NCBI GenBank assembly: GCA_964036045.1
Contig: OZ038382.1
Location: forward strand, 109,204,578 to 109,268,577
DNA from: Eutreptiella sp. 'Long Island Sound 2002'
Lineage: Eukaryota; Euglenozoa; Euglenophyceae; Eutreptiales; Eutreptiaceae
Length of the DNA: 64,000 bases
Reading direction: 5' to 3'
Shown here: positions 33,477 through 43,195 of the stretch, in pieces
Position numbering within the stretch: position 1 is the stretch's first letter
How the letters are laid out: each line of letters starts with the position of its first letter
Notes under the pieces: generated by a model
The model's input: the letters and a program-made list of their open reading frames with translations, nothing else
Told to the model about the DNA's origin: nothing
Databases searched by the model: none
Made by a program: the position numbers and the translations under genes

Positions 33477-34899
33477 ATCCCCTTTTCAGAGGGTATGATA
33501 TTCATCATCAAGACAGTACTCATTCCAATGCATTCGTTTGCAGCTGCACTGGAATTCAAAGAGCGGCCGTTCTCGTTACATTCACGCACAAGAACCCCTA
33601 GTGCCAGAAGTGCTGGACGGTACGAATACAACAGGCCCTTCAGGGCTAACAAACATTTCAGACGCAGTCTTTGAGCATCAGACAACTCAACAAGATAACT
33701 CATAAGGACCTAGGTAGTACTATCAAGCCGTGCTTTGTTAGCAACTGTAGCCAGGAACAAACCAAGAATGGTTTTTTCCATGTGACGCAGTTTGACTTTC
33801 ATGGGCACCACAGCTCCAGCCTTCAGGTCCCAACCATGCTCAAGAAATTTAATAATAGGGGCAAATGCCCTGTAGGTTATTTCCACAGAATACTTATATG
33901 GGTGCCAAACACCGTAAAGAAAGGGGTGTGCCAACAGGAAGTGGTCTACGTGCCAGGGGGCATAGCTTGCTCCGAACAACATATTCAGGAGTGCGTAAAA
34001 AATCTTCATGTCAATGAGAAATGGCACAGTCCGTCTCGTCTTCACCTGCAAGGATTCTAGCCCCCTGACGAACTCCATGAACTCAACATGACTTCCGCAT
34101 TTTAGGTGTGATAACAAAAAAGGGCCTCCAGTTGAGAGATACCATAGCATTGCGAGCATAGTCCAGAGGTGCACAAACCCAGGTCCGCAGAGTAGGCCCA
34201 TCTGGGACTGTACTTCTTTGCAACAGCAACCCAACACAGCGAAATAGGTAGTCGACAACCCCGGGTATACATTGTGCAACAGCATCCAAACCAGACACAC
34301 CGTGGTACAGGGGCAGCTCAGTAGTGTGCAACACACCGACAGCAGTCACGTTCAAAGTCTTATCAGGGCTATGGGGGTTGACCCCATTGATGTAGGGGCG
34401 GTAATTGTCGAACCACAAGTTATTTTGCTGTCTCACAAATGAATCCCACGGGTGTGAAGCTTGAACACTGTCCTGGGCCGAGACACTACGGGCATTGATA
34501 GTGCATTCCCCTGCCACTGCCAGCTTACGGCGGATGGACTGGGTCATTGTACCGCGATATGAGGCTCCAGTGGCTCTCTCAGCACTTAGGCGTCACAAGT
34601 TGCCCAGCCCCCACCTGGCGCTATGGCCCACGGAAGTCCATGTTGTAATGAGGGGGAAAGTATGTGAGGAGGGGTGTTATTTTTTGGGTACCCAAACCCC
34701 CCTAGTGGCAACATGCAAAAACAAGGTGTGTATTTCAAATATATGCCATTATTTGCATTTCTGGAAACAGCCAAATTTTCAAAATAAAGACATTCAATCA
34801 CCAAAATATAGTGTTGTTTTACATTTAGACCACTGCATTCCAGTGTGTGTGTGGGGGGGGGGGGGGCTGCCTATTTTTCTCTCCCCTCCTGTAACGCCT

Positions 34900-35352
34900 C
34901 AGGTTATCAAACCATATACAAACTTGCCTACGGTGCATGGTGTTCCACAAGTTGTGTGCTGCTAGTCCAGCACGATGGTGAATGGACTCCTGCTTAGTGT
35001 TACACTGACCAAGGACTCCTACCTTACGGCGTTGGCGGCAGGACATAATACCCCAGTTGTAACCAGACCCACAGTTAGAGTATGGGAGGGCCAAACGACG
35101 CAGCAGGCAGTATAGGGCATGGAATTGTGACAAAAATGTCATGTACCATCGTGGGGGCTTCTTCATAGTGGCGGCGGCCTTCAACTGTGTCAAGGAGTGC
35201 GGGCTCCTGCGATTCTTCCGCAACAAGAGGCAGAATTGCAAAAGCTTTTGCAGAGTCCCACCACGTAATGCATTTCGCAACAGCCCTTTGGCTGTAGTAG
35301 CAAAAGCACCAGTAACTGCAGCATGTACAACATTGACAGTAATAGCAGAAGA
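34900..35352 (-). pseudogene. Truncated T1 transposase N-terminus in the deletion derivative
   Basis: The frame starting at the ATG equivalent to T1's (35352) keeps about the first 150 residues of the T1 transposase with a few substitutions, up to CIWFDNLRRYR. It then runs into left-end DNA and G-run sequence. It retains the first candidate catalytic Asp but lacks the other two. It cannot be a transposase, but could in principle make a DNA-binding fragment. Confidence 0.75.
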
Positions 35353-35426
35353 CATTAATGCTGAGACAAGCAAACAGTTATGTAGGAGTGTATGGTGTAA
35401 TACTCATGAACAACGACAATTGCAAG

Positions 35427-35727
35427 CTGGCCGAAATTTCGGCCACGTGTGTTCGAAGGGGAAATAATTGCTTAAATGTTCAAAAATAGGAAAAGCTGGC
35501 CGAAATTTCGGCCAGCCCACCCAAAAACCAGAATATAAGTGCTTTAATAGTGAACAGACCAAAAAGCTGGCCGAAATTTCGGCTAGCCCTAAGAAAAATG
35601 AAAATAATCATGCCTATTCACCAAGAAACCAAAAAGCTGGCCGAAATTTCGGCCAGAAGGGTCAAAAACTGCATATACACATAGTTGTTTGCAATGTTAC
35701 CCAAAACCTGGCCGAAATTTCGGCCAG
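35427..35727. promoter_or_regulatory. Right palindrome cluster of the T1 derivative (5 copies)
   Basis: Sites at 35427 (last base changed), 35496, 35567 (GGCTAG variant shared with T1), 35637 and 35708 keep the spacing of about 70 bases found in T1. Confidence 0.8.
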
Positions 35728-36296
35728 CCTCAGAAAAACGTCAAATACAACACACTAGAAGACGGTGATACACAAGGCTAACATATCAACACGTATTTCA
35801 ACGGGTGTCACACAGCTCTGCCAACAACTTTGGTCACATACGTCAAATAACATACTCAAAGTAGAAATGTAGAATATTGTCAAATCGCGCGTATACGGGG
35901 TCCTAGAGGGTGGGCAACTTGTGACACCCAAGCAGCACGGGGGTATGTGAGCACTCGCACAATGTTAGACACTAAGAAAACTTGCTTCTGCAGGACCAAC
36001 AACCATCTTGGTACACGACTAGAACTGAAGGCGGCCCGCACATGCCCAACATTCCGTCTAGTGTTTCTATTGTGACGCAAATCCAGTGCCAACTGCAACA
36101 GGGGGAGTGTCCTCCCTTTGTTCGATTCGACCCGAATGAGAGCCTTTGGGGTACAAACGCGAGTACCCCCCACGGCTGTTTGAAGAAGGCGCACATCAAT
36201 CATATCTCACAGCCACATTGGCAGAAGCACCCCGAAGAGTCAATGAACAAAACCCAACAGAGGTACCACCCTGTACGTAAAGGGTGTCAAGGCAAG

Positions 36297-36571
36297 CTGG
36301 AAGAAATTTCGCCGAGGTTCAACTTTATCGAATGGTGGGCCTAAGCGACAGGCAGGCAAAGCGGAACATATCATGCACAGCACAAAGAAATACACAACAG
36401 GGGGGGGGGGGCTGGAGGAAATTTCACCCAGGATCACTGATATGTGTTGTTTTAAGCTATATATTTTGCAGAACAGGCAGAGTTGGGCGAAATTTCGCCC
36501 AGGGTCATCAAGACATCAAAATATGTATATCTTTTTTGCTATCCGGGGGGGTTGGGGGAAATTTCGCCCAG
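36297..36571. promoter_or_regulatory. T2 right cluster of palindromes (4 copies), variant arms
   Basis: Sites at 36297 (CTGGAAGAAATTTCGCCGAG), 36412 (CTGGAGGAAATTTCACCCAG), 36483 (TTGGGCGAAATTTCGCCCAG) and 36552 (TTGGGGGAAATTTCGCCCAG). All keep the GAAATTTC core and an arm of the GGGC/GCCC type instead of GGCC. They lie upstream of the T2 transposase ATG (36203), the same place as the T1 cluster. Spacings are about 115, 71 and 69 bases. Confidence 0.75.
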
Positions 36572-36751
36572 GTCCTGCTAAATTGGGAAATAGAGACAGT
36601 GAATTTGAGTTTCAAAGTGTGTATGCATAGTACACGGAATAAATGTACAGCTACTCATCACCACCTATTACAGTAAAGGCGACACATGGAAAACATATGC
36701 ACAAAAACAAGACACAGAAAAGGCGACAAAGTGCACATGTTTGGGTCGTAA

Positions 36752-36777
36752 GGGGCGGGTAGTTAGCGTGGCCTAAG
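36752..36777 (-). repeat. T2 right terminus
   Basis: The end GGGTAGTTAGCGTGGCCTAAG, read outward-in, starts CTTAGGC, matching the first seven bases of the T1 TIR. Minisatellite B starts right after it (ACTCCTGTGCACC). There is no left partner to confirm it. Confidence 0.6.
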
Positions 36778-36958
36778 ACTCCTGTGCACCACAGCACAAG
36801 ACGGAGGCACAGGTCACCCTCTCCTGTCCACCACAGCACAAGGCGGAGGCACATGTTACCCTCTCCTGTGCACCACAGCATAGGGCGGAAGTCCAAAATT
36901 GCCTTCGTGGTGCACCATAGCACAGGGCGGAGGGACAGGTTCCGTTCCCCTGTGCACC
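36778..36958. repeat. Minisatellite B, right remnant (about 4 units)
   Basis: CTGTGCACCACAGCACAAGG, then CGGAGGCACAGG, in units of about 42-44 bp like those left of T2. T2 therefore inserted into this array. Confidence 0.9.
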
Positions 36959-37092
36959 ATGGGAGGGGAGGGGAGGGGAGGGGAGGGGAGGGGAGGGGAG
37001 GGGAGGGGAGGGCAAGCGAGGGTAGGGGAGAGGAGGGGAGGCGAGGGTAGGGGAGGGGAGGGGAGAGGAGGGGAGGGTAGGGGAGGGGACTG
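36959..37092 (+). repeat. GGGGA pentamer array
   Basis: Uninterrupted AGGGG/GGGGA repeats to about 37010, then variant units (GGCGAGGGTAG). This four-G pattern could form G-quadruplexes. There is no gene. Confidence 0.95.
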
Positions 37093-37140
37093 GAGGTGTG
37101 CTGTGTTCAAGCTAGTGCGGTCCCTCGGAAAAATTTCTTG

Positions 37141-37200
37141 TGCCGCGGCATGCGGCGGCATGCTGCGGCACGCTCCGGCATGCTACGGCATGCTTCTACG
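37141..37200. repeat. GCGGCATGCT palindromic decamer array, left
   Basis: About six copies of a decamer containing the self-complementary GCATGC. A second patch lies at 37483-37575. Confidence 0.8.
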
Positions 37201-37332
37201 TGCACATGTGGGTACCTCGTGTGATGCCTCGGTAGTTTGAGTATCCTCAGGACTTGACATGTCAAAGCAACACCAAAAAAGCAAAGATCTGTGCAACAAT
37301 AGAGAGGAACTGACAGGCAAAGAATTGCACTT

Positions 37333-37402
37333 TCCGGGAACGGAACGCAGCACCCTACGAATTGGGACATGGTACATAGACCACTGAGGTACCATCCAGT
37401 TC
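37333..37402 (-). ncRNA. Second tRNA-like segment (possible SINE)
   Basis: On the minus strand TACCTCAGTGGTCTATG resembles an A box with D-loop GTGG, and GCGTTCCGTTCCC a degenerate B box. A CCC/GGG arm lies between them. ACCAAAAAAGCAAAG (37272-37286), downstream of it on that strand, is also found near the other tRNA-like segment (about 33214), which hints at a common SINE family. The folding is imperfect. Confidence 0.35.
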
Positions 37403-37482
37403 TAAGACATCTGTGCAACAAAGGGTTCACGGGTTCCACATGTTATCCAAAAAAAAAGCCGCCCTGTGAAAATTTTGGCTCG

Positions 37483-37575
37483 CTGCGGCATGCCCCTGCA
37501 TGCCGTGGCATGCTTCAAAACACCCATGTGCAGCTCCAAAAAAGAGTGCTGCGACATGCTGCGGCATGCTGCGGC
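37483..37575. repeat. GCGGCATGC palindromic array, right
   Basis: Five or more copies of (T/G)GCGGCATGC and variants, the counterpart of 37141-37200 across the tRNA-like segment. Confidence 0.75.
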
Positions 37576-37589
37576 TGCACTAGCTTGCC

Positions 37590-39205
37590 CGTGTCACTGC
37601 ACTGTGTGTGCTGCACTACACTGCACTAAGTGTGATGTGTTGTGTTGCGTCGCACTGTGCACACCGTGCTGCTTTGCACTGTGTGTGCTGCGCTGCACTG
37701 CAATGCACCGCGTCAGCTATGCCGTCCTGCACTGTGTGTGTTGTGCTGCACTGCATGGCACACGACTGCACACCCCGTGGCACTACACAGCGCCGGCTTT
37801 GCGGCATCGCAGTATGCATGCCGTGCTGCATGGCATTATTTGTGCGATGCCGCACTACACGCATGAGCTGTGCTGCTGTACTCGGTATGTGTTGTGCTAT
37901 ACCGCGCTGTGTGCCCCGTGCCGTGCAGCATTGCCTTGCACACGCTGCGCTGCTCTGACATGTGCTCTGTACTGCACTGCGGGGTGCGTGTTCCGCTCCA
38001 CGGCTCTGTGCTGAGCACTGCATTGCACCGTGCGTGGTGCGCAGCACTTCACCGCGCATGCTGTAGTGGTCTACATTGTGTGCATTGTGCTGCTCCGCAC
38101 GTGCGTGTTGTGCCGCCCTACACTGTGTGTGCTATGTTGTGCCGCAGCCTACTGCACTGCGCACTGGACTGCATTGTGCGACTGCGTTGCGCTGCACTGT
38201 GTGTCCTGTGCTACACTATGCGGCCTGGGATCGCGAGCTTCGTTGCTCCGGGCGGTGCCGGCTCTGCACCACTACACTGCACATGCTGCGCTGCACGGCA
38301 CTAGGCGTGATGCACCACATTGCACACGTGCGCCATGCTGCACTGCATTGTGCATGCTATGCTACGCTGCACTATGCGTGTTGTGCTGAGCTGTGTTGCA
38401 CTATGCGCGCCGTGCTGGACTGCACTATGTGTACTGTGCAGCACTGCACTGCACTGTGTGAGCTACGCCGTGCGCTGCATTGCTTGGCACAAGACTGCTC
38501 ACCCTATGGCACTTCGCGGTGCTGGCTTTGCGGCACAACATCATGTATGATGTGCTCCACGGCTCCGCGTGCGCGGTGCCGCACCTCACTCTGTGTGTTG
38601 TGCTGTGCAGCACTGCCCCGTGTGCGCTCCGCAGCACTGCACCGTCCTATGCACTGCACTGCACTGCGTGTGTTGTGCTGCACTACACGATGCTGCGAAC
38701 TACACGGCACTGTGCATATTTTGTTGTTCTGCACTGTGTGTGGTGTGCCGCACCGCACATGTGTGTTGTGCCACCCCGCACTGTGTGTACTGTGATGTGC
38801 CGCAACGCGATGTGCTGCGCATTGCTCTTTGCTGCCCAGTGCACCACCATGTGTGTGCTGTGCTGCACTGCATTGTGCTGTGCATTGTACTACGTTGTGT
38901 GTGTTGTGCCGCACTGCACGGTGCGTGCTGCACTGTAGTGAACTGTGGTATGTTGTACACTTGCGCTTTGCGTGCTCTGCTAAACTACTTTGTGTTGCGC
39001 ACTGCTCTGCACTATGCCTGCCGTCTTGTACTGCACTGTGCTTGCTACACAGCCTTGTTCTGTGTGTGTCCTACCGCAGTGCACATGTGTGTTGTGCCCC
39101 ATTGCACTGTGTGTGCTGGATTGTGCCGCTACGCACTGTGCGTGCCGTGCCGCACTGCACTGTGCGTGCCGTGCCGCACTGCACTGTGCGTGCTGTGTTG
39201 CACTG
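37590..39205. repeat. Minisatellite C (degenerate about 30-bp units, GCACTGTGTGTGCTGTGCTG)
   Basis: Strongly T/G/C-biased units give Cys/Leu/His-rich open frames (CAALHCT, ALCVLCCTALHC) in every frame. A block of about 732 bp is duplicated: CACACGACTGCACACCCCGT at about 37755 and CACAAGACTGCTCACCCTAT at about 38487, each followed by GGCTTTGCGGCA. No gene is supported. Confidence 0.9.
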
Positions 39206-40790
39206 CCCAAGGGCACCCTGACGCCCCCGAGAAACGGTCCTCCCTCTCGCTGGTCAGGGGGAGGACGCCCCGGCTGTGGCCCGTCTAGGCACGCCGGGGG
39301 AAGTGGGAGGACACCTGGTAGGTAGCACGCCCCAGTTGTGGCCGTTCCGCGCACGCCGGGGCAAGAGGGAGGGCACCAGGCAAGCACCACGCCCCGGCTC
39401 TTGCCGGTAGGCGCACGCTAGGGCAAGAGGGAGTACACCTGCCAGGCAGCACGCCCTAGCTGTGGCCGGTGTGCGCACGCCGGGGCAAGAGGGAGGGCAC
39501 GTGGCAAGCAGCAAGCCCCGGCTGTGGCCGGTCATCACACGCCGGGGCAACAGGGAGTACACCTACCACGCAGCACGCCCTCGCTGTGGCCGTTCTGCGC
39601 TCGCCGGCGCGAGAGGGAGGACAGCTGGCAGACAGCACACCCTGGCTGTGGCCCGTTTGCGCACGCCGGGTTGAGAGGGAGGACACCTAGCGGGCAACAT
39701 GCCCCGGCTGTGGCCGGTCTGCGCTCGCCGGCGCGAGAGGGAGGACACCTGGCAGGCAGCACGCCCTCGCTGTGGCCGGTCTGCGCACGCTGGGGCCAGA
39801 TGCAGGACACGTGGCGGTCAACACGCCCTCGCTGTAGCCAGTCTCAGCACGCCGGGGCGAAAGACAGGACACCTAGCAGGCAGCACGCCCCGGCTGTGGC
39901 CGGTGTGCGCACGCCGCGGCGAGAGGAGGACACCTGGCAGGAAGCGCGTCCCGGCCGTGGCCGGTCTGCGCACGCCGGGGCGAGAGGGAGGACACTTGGC
40001 AAGCAACAAGCCCCGGCTGTGTCCGGCCTACGCACGCCGGGACTACAGGCAGGACGCCAGGCGCGCGTCACGCCCTGGCTGTGGCCGTTCTGCGCACGCG
40101 GGGGCGAGAGGGAGGACACTAGGCAGGCAGCACGCCCCGGCTGTGGCCCTTTTGCGCACGCCGGGGCGGGAGGGAGGACATTGGCAAGCAACACGCCCCG
40201 GCCGAGGCCGTTTTGCGCTGCCAGGGCGGTGGGAGGACACCTGGCAGGCAACACGCCCTGGTTGTGGTCGGTCTGCGCACGCTAGGGCAGGGGAAAAGTT
40301 ACTTGGTTTTGGGGACGCCCCGGGTGTAGCCGTTTTGTGCTCACTGGGGCGGCAGGGAGGACACTAGGGAGGCAGGATGCCCCGGCTGTTACCGGTTTGC
40401 GCACGGCGGGGCGGGGAAGGAGCTACTTGGCGGTTTGGACGCCCCGGCAGCAGCCAAAATGCGCTCGCCGGGGCGGGAGGGAGCACACTAGGCAGGCTGC
40501 TCGCCCCAGCCGTGGTCGTTTTGCGAGCGCCATGGCTGGGGAGAAGCTACGAGGCGGTTGTGACGCCCCATCTGCAACGGGGCTCCGTGAGCCGGGGTAG
40601 GCGGGAGGGCGGTGGGGACATGCACACCCTGGCCGTGGGCGTTTTTCGCACGCCGGGGCGGAGAAGCCACCTGGCATTGGGACACCCAGGCCGTAGTCGG
40701 TCGGCGCTAGCCGGGATGGAGGAGAGCCTCCGGGCCGCAAGGTCGTCCCGGCTGGTAGTTTGCGCCAGCCGAGGCGGGAGGGAGAGCGGA
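39205..40790. repeat. Minisatellite D (about 60-bp unit)
   Basis: Units CACGCCCCGGCTGTGGCCGG, then TCTGCGCACGCCGGGGCGAG, then AGGGAGGACACCTGGCAGGC repeat regularly to about 40310. They then continue in a more variable form (GAAGCTACTTGGCGG variants) to about 40790. Frames of 20-residue period are open on both strands; none is taken as coding. Confidence 0.93.
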
Positions 40791-41480
40791 CACGAGTCTG
40801 CAGCGGCTCGGGCCCGCCGGTGGGGTGGAGTCCGGGGCCGCACTCCGCTGGCAACCGCCGCCGTGGGACATTCCGCGGGGTCACCGGGGGTTAGGCTCCC
40901 GTTGCCTGCGGCTCAGGGCTGGGTCCGCTAGTCTGTGGACCATACCAACGCCTCACTCCGTTGAGCCGCAGTTGGGGTGACCCTCGGCACAGCCTAAGCT
41001 GTTCAGCTGCCGCTGCACGGCGGTTTGCAGGGGGCGGTAGTCTGCAGCTGTGCGGCCCCGCCGGTCCGGGTGGGCCTGGGTCCCTTCCCAGCCGGCGACC
41101 GATGCTGAGACACTCCCTGCTGGGCCGCCCTTTGTCTGGCCCCGCATTCGTTGAGCCTTGGGCTCCGTCCTCCGTTCCTGGGACCGTACAAACGCCTCGC
41201 CCCCGCGACTTGTAGGGTGGGGAAGCCCTCCACACCGGGTGACCTAAGTGGCAGGCGTCCGCAGGGGGCGGTCGTCTGCAGCGGCTGGGCCCTACAGGGG
41301 GGGGGGGGGGGGTGTGTGGGCCCTGCTGCCGGCGGCCGTTGCTGAGACCTATGCTGCGGCGCTACCTTGCTTCAGGCACCCCCTTCCGTAAAACCCCGGT
41401 TGTGGGTCCTCAAGTCCTAAGACCGTACTAGCACCTCGCCTCCGCGAGCTGTTCTACGGGGGTGCCTTCTGCACCCTTTG
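40790..41480. repeat. Three tandem units of about 235 bp
   Basis: GTCTGCAGC(G/T)GC(T)...GGGCCC recurs at about 40794, 41032 and 41262, with GACCGTACAAACGCCTCGCC-like and GGGTGACCTAAG-like blocks in between. The units are diverged. A G-run of about 18 bases lies near 41297. There is no gene. Confidence 0.65.
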
Positions 41481-41940
41481 GGCACTCTAAGCAACAGCGG
41501 GCAAGGTAGGCAGGCAGTACCGTAGATCATAACCCCGGGGTAACAGTAGCAGGGACTCAACGTGAGTCCTCTTAAACAGAACCCTAAGGCGGGGCTTAAC
41601 TCCCCAACAGTGCGGTCCGTAGGGGCCCCTTGGGCAGCTTAAGCCCGCGGGGTAGCGAAGATCCGTGAGTGCCAGCACTTAAAGTCTCGCCTGTCATCCC
41701 GAGTCTCTGTGCGCGCATCAACGCAGCTAGTTGAGTCCGGCTCTAGGGGGCGCACTTAACTGGACTTGGGGGAGGCCCTTTCACCCTTCAAGCATTATGT
41801 ACGGCAGTAAGCACTATTCATTGCGCAAATATCTATGTACAACGTTACCCCGCAGACACGCCCCCTCCGGTGGTATGCTCACCATTGGGGCTGCCGTAGG
41901 GGGATCCGGGGCTTTTACCCGTTCCTCCGGCCTTCCCAGG
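41480..41940 (+). repeat. Dispersed repeat R1, copy a
   Basis: About 460 bp starting GGGCACTCTAAGCA and including GAGTCCTCTTAA, GGCTTAACT, TTAAGCCCGCGGGG, CAGCACTTAAAG, AGGCCCTTTCACCCTT and CCCCCTCCGGTGGT. It recurs in the same orientation at 48136. With copy b it brackets repeat R2 and minisatellite E. Confidence 0.85.
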
Positions 41941-42124
41941 CTGTTGACCGGAGGCTTACATTATAAGATGGTGAGGTTCTTTGTTTATACAACTAGTTTA
42001 CTCAATACATACACATCCCAAAGGGCAAATAGGTTCCCACAGGTTCACCGACCCACACGGGTCGGGCAATCATTTCCCACCTTCTTCGCACACCGCAGAG
42101 CCATTCGGCGGTTCGTTTCTCTAC

Positions 42125-42345
42125 GGTCCATACGATGGGCCGGGCTAAGCTGGGGCGGCGTGGACTCAAACCGCTCACCAGCCGGCCCACGCCGTCCGTT
42201 CCGGGGGTGGTCTATTCGCCTTCAACCCTGGTGCGCACCATGGTGCCAACCGCACCTTCCACCGGCCCATGCCTGGGGTGCGTCACGGCGGCGTGGCCTC
42301 GAACCGCTGACCAGCGGGGCCACGCCGCCTAGTCCGGGGGGGCCG
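42125..42345 (-). repeat. Two hairpin-forming copies of the R2 head
   Basis: On the minus strand GGCGGCGTGGCC pairs with GGCCACGCCGCC across CCGCTGGTCAGCGGTTCGA (42285-42340), giving a hairpin within a hairpin. A diverged version lies at 42145-42200 and another starts R2 copy b at 49556. The GGTTCGAGGCC inside looks like a B box, but no clear A box is present. Confidence 0.55.
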
Positions 42346-42530
42346 CGGGGGGGGCAGGCTTGGGGGGGGGGGGGGGGCAGGGTAGCGCGGGGTAAGTGCC
42401 ATTGCCTGAGCGCAGCTAGCACCGTAGCGGTGGGTTATGGCCCTATCTTGGGCTGCGGCTGCCTGGGGGCGCTGGCGGGGAGGGGGGGGGATTGGTGCCT
42501 GGGGCGGGCCTTGGTACCCGCCATTCACTT
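42290..42530 (+). repeat. Dispersed repeat R2, copy a
   Basis: GACCAGCGGGGCCACG, then G-runs, GTGCCATTGCC, CACCGTAGCGGTGGG, GGCTGCGGCTGCCTGGGGGC, GGTACCCG. Matches 49550-49805 at roughly 80 percent by eye. Confidence 0.8.
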
Positions 42531-43195
42531 GCTGTCCTGGGCACGTAGGGGCAGTCCACGCGCCGTGGTGGGCGCTTCGGTTGCACCCCCGTTGGCACAG
42601 GGCGCACGCTGCTGCGTCCGTTGAGGGGGGGGCGGGGGGGGAGGAGTGCGCGGGGCGGGCCGCCTCACTTGCCGCCCAACGGGCGTCTTGGGTGGCGCTT
42701 CAAGCTGGGACAGCCCGCGCGGCTGTGGTTGGCGGTGCACCGTGCCGTTGACACCGTCGCCGCCCCTGATACGCGCCCCTTGGTACGGGGCGCTCGCCGC
42801 GACCTCCATCCTCTGAAGCGCTGGCCAATGGGCGATGCACAACGGTGCAGGGGGGGGGGGGGGGACAAGGTGGTCCTTGGGTATTCAAAGCCGCCACCGG
42901 AGGTGGGCGGGCTTAAGGTTTCTCAGGCCTGTAGGGCAGTGGGCAGTGGGCAGTGGTGGGCTAGGGAGCTGGGGGCTTGGCGGGGCGGGGGGAGGGGAAT
43001 GGGCCGGTTTCCATGGCCTTGCCACGTGGGGGGGGAGGGGGGCAAAAGGCCCGCCCCTGTTTTACTGGGCCCCAACGTGGGTCCAACCCACGGCCTACAC
43101 CCTCACTTTGTGTTGGCTTAGATTTGGACCGACAATGTGGGGGGACAGGGAGCCCTGCCTAGGCGGTGGTAAGTGCTGTAGGGGGCGCCTACGGG
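42531..43195. other. GC-rich spacer with G-runs, no gene seen
   Basis: Contains several G-runs of 8-14 and a short GGGCAGTGGGCAGTGG patch like minisatellite A (about 42933-42955). I see no coding or RNA gene. Confidence 0.6.

Larger units (their letters stand above)
34585..35932 (-). mobile_element. T1 internal-deletion derivative (non-autonomous), inserted in T2 transposase
   Basis: Both T1 TIRs are present (right one with changes, GTGACACCCAAG), flanked by the direct repeat CAGCA (34580-34584 and 35933-35937). About 290 bp of the T1 left end join directly to the T1 region at 13.28 kb, so about 2.99 kb is missing (most of the transposase, the accessory gene and the left palindromes). The junction lies at about 34880-34890 next to short CTCCC/CCTGTAACG similarity. 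All five right palindromes remain. Removing the element and one CAGCA restores a continuous T2 frame. High similarity to the full T1 copy indicates recent movement. Confidence 0.92.
32073..36203 (-). pseudogene. T2 transposase-like gene, broken by two insertions, a frameshift and a stop
   Basis: The ATG at 36203 opens a frame whose pieces align in order with the T1 protein: LLQLALDLRHNRNTRR (36.2-35.94 kb), then after the nested element TMTQSIRRK, LWFDNYRPY with PHSPDKTLN, NWRPFF, VPFLIDMKI, YAPWHV, GVWHPYKYSVEITYRAF, IKFLE, HMEKTILG. Next come CLLALKGLLYSYRP, TEYLRTNAIAVLFWSDW and QQTTDVFLTLPP. Beyond the T1 homology there is an extra basic/Pro-Ala tail and an acidic end (DDFNYVD to QGWD) with stop at 32073. 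Lesions are the insertion at 34585-35932, a one-base shift near 34090, an in-frame TAG at 33710-33712, the insertion at 32861-33476 and a frame change at the G-run near 32211. The three acidic candidates of T1 are all conserved. Confidence 0.8.
31981..36777 (-). mobile_element. DNA transposon T2, relative of T1, left end missing and interrupted by two insertions
   Basis: The element lies between two parts of minisatellite B. It has a T1-like transposase gene (broken), a left palindrome at 32021, four palindromes at the right and a right end ...GTTAGCGTGGCCTAAG whose reverse complement starts CTTAGGC like the T1 ends. No matching left TIR is present at the junction near 31980, so the left end is truncated. 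It contains a nested T1 derivative (34585-35932) and a foldback insertion (32861-33476). Confidence 0.8.

Noticed and set aside
34585-35932. T1 derivative as an active gene for a truncated transposase
   Set aside because: The frame ends after about 150 residues, before two of the three candidate catalytic residues; expression cannot be judged.
37590-39205. Cys-rich secreted protein or zinc-finger gene
   Set aside because: The Cys/His richness follows from TGC/TGT/CAC codons of the TG-rich repeat in every frame.
42285-42345. Helitron 3' end (hairpin followed by CTAG)
   Set aside because: Only one of the three copies has CTAG after the hairpin, the arms are separated by a long loop, and no Rep/helicase coding is nearby.
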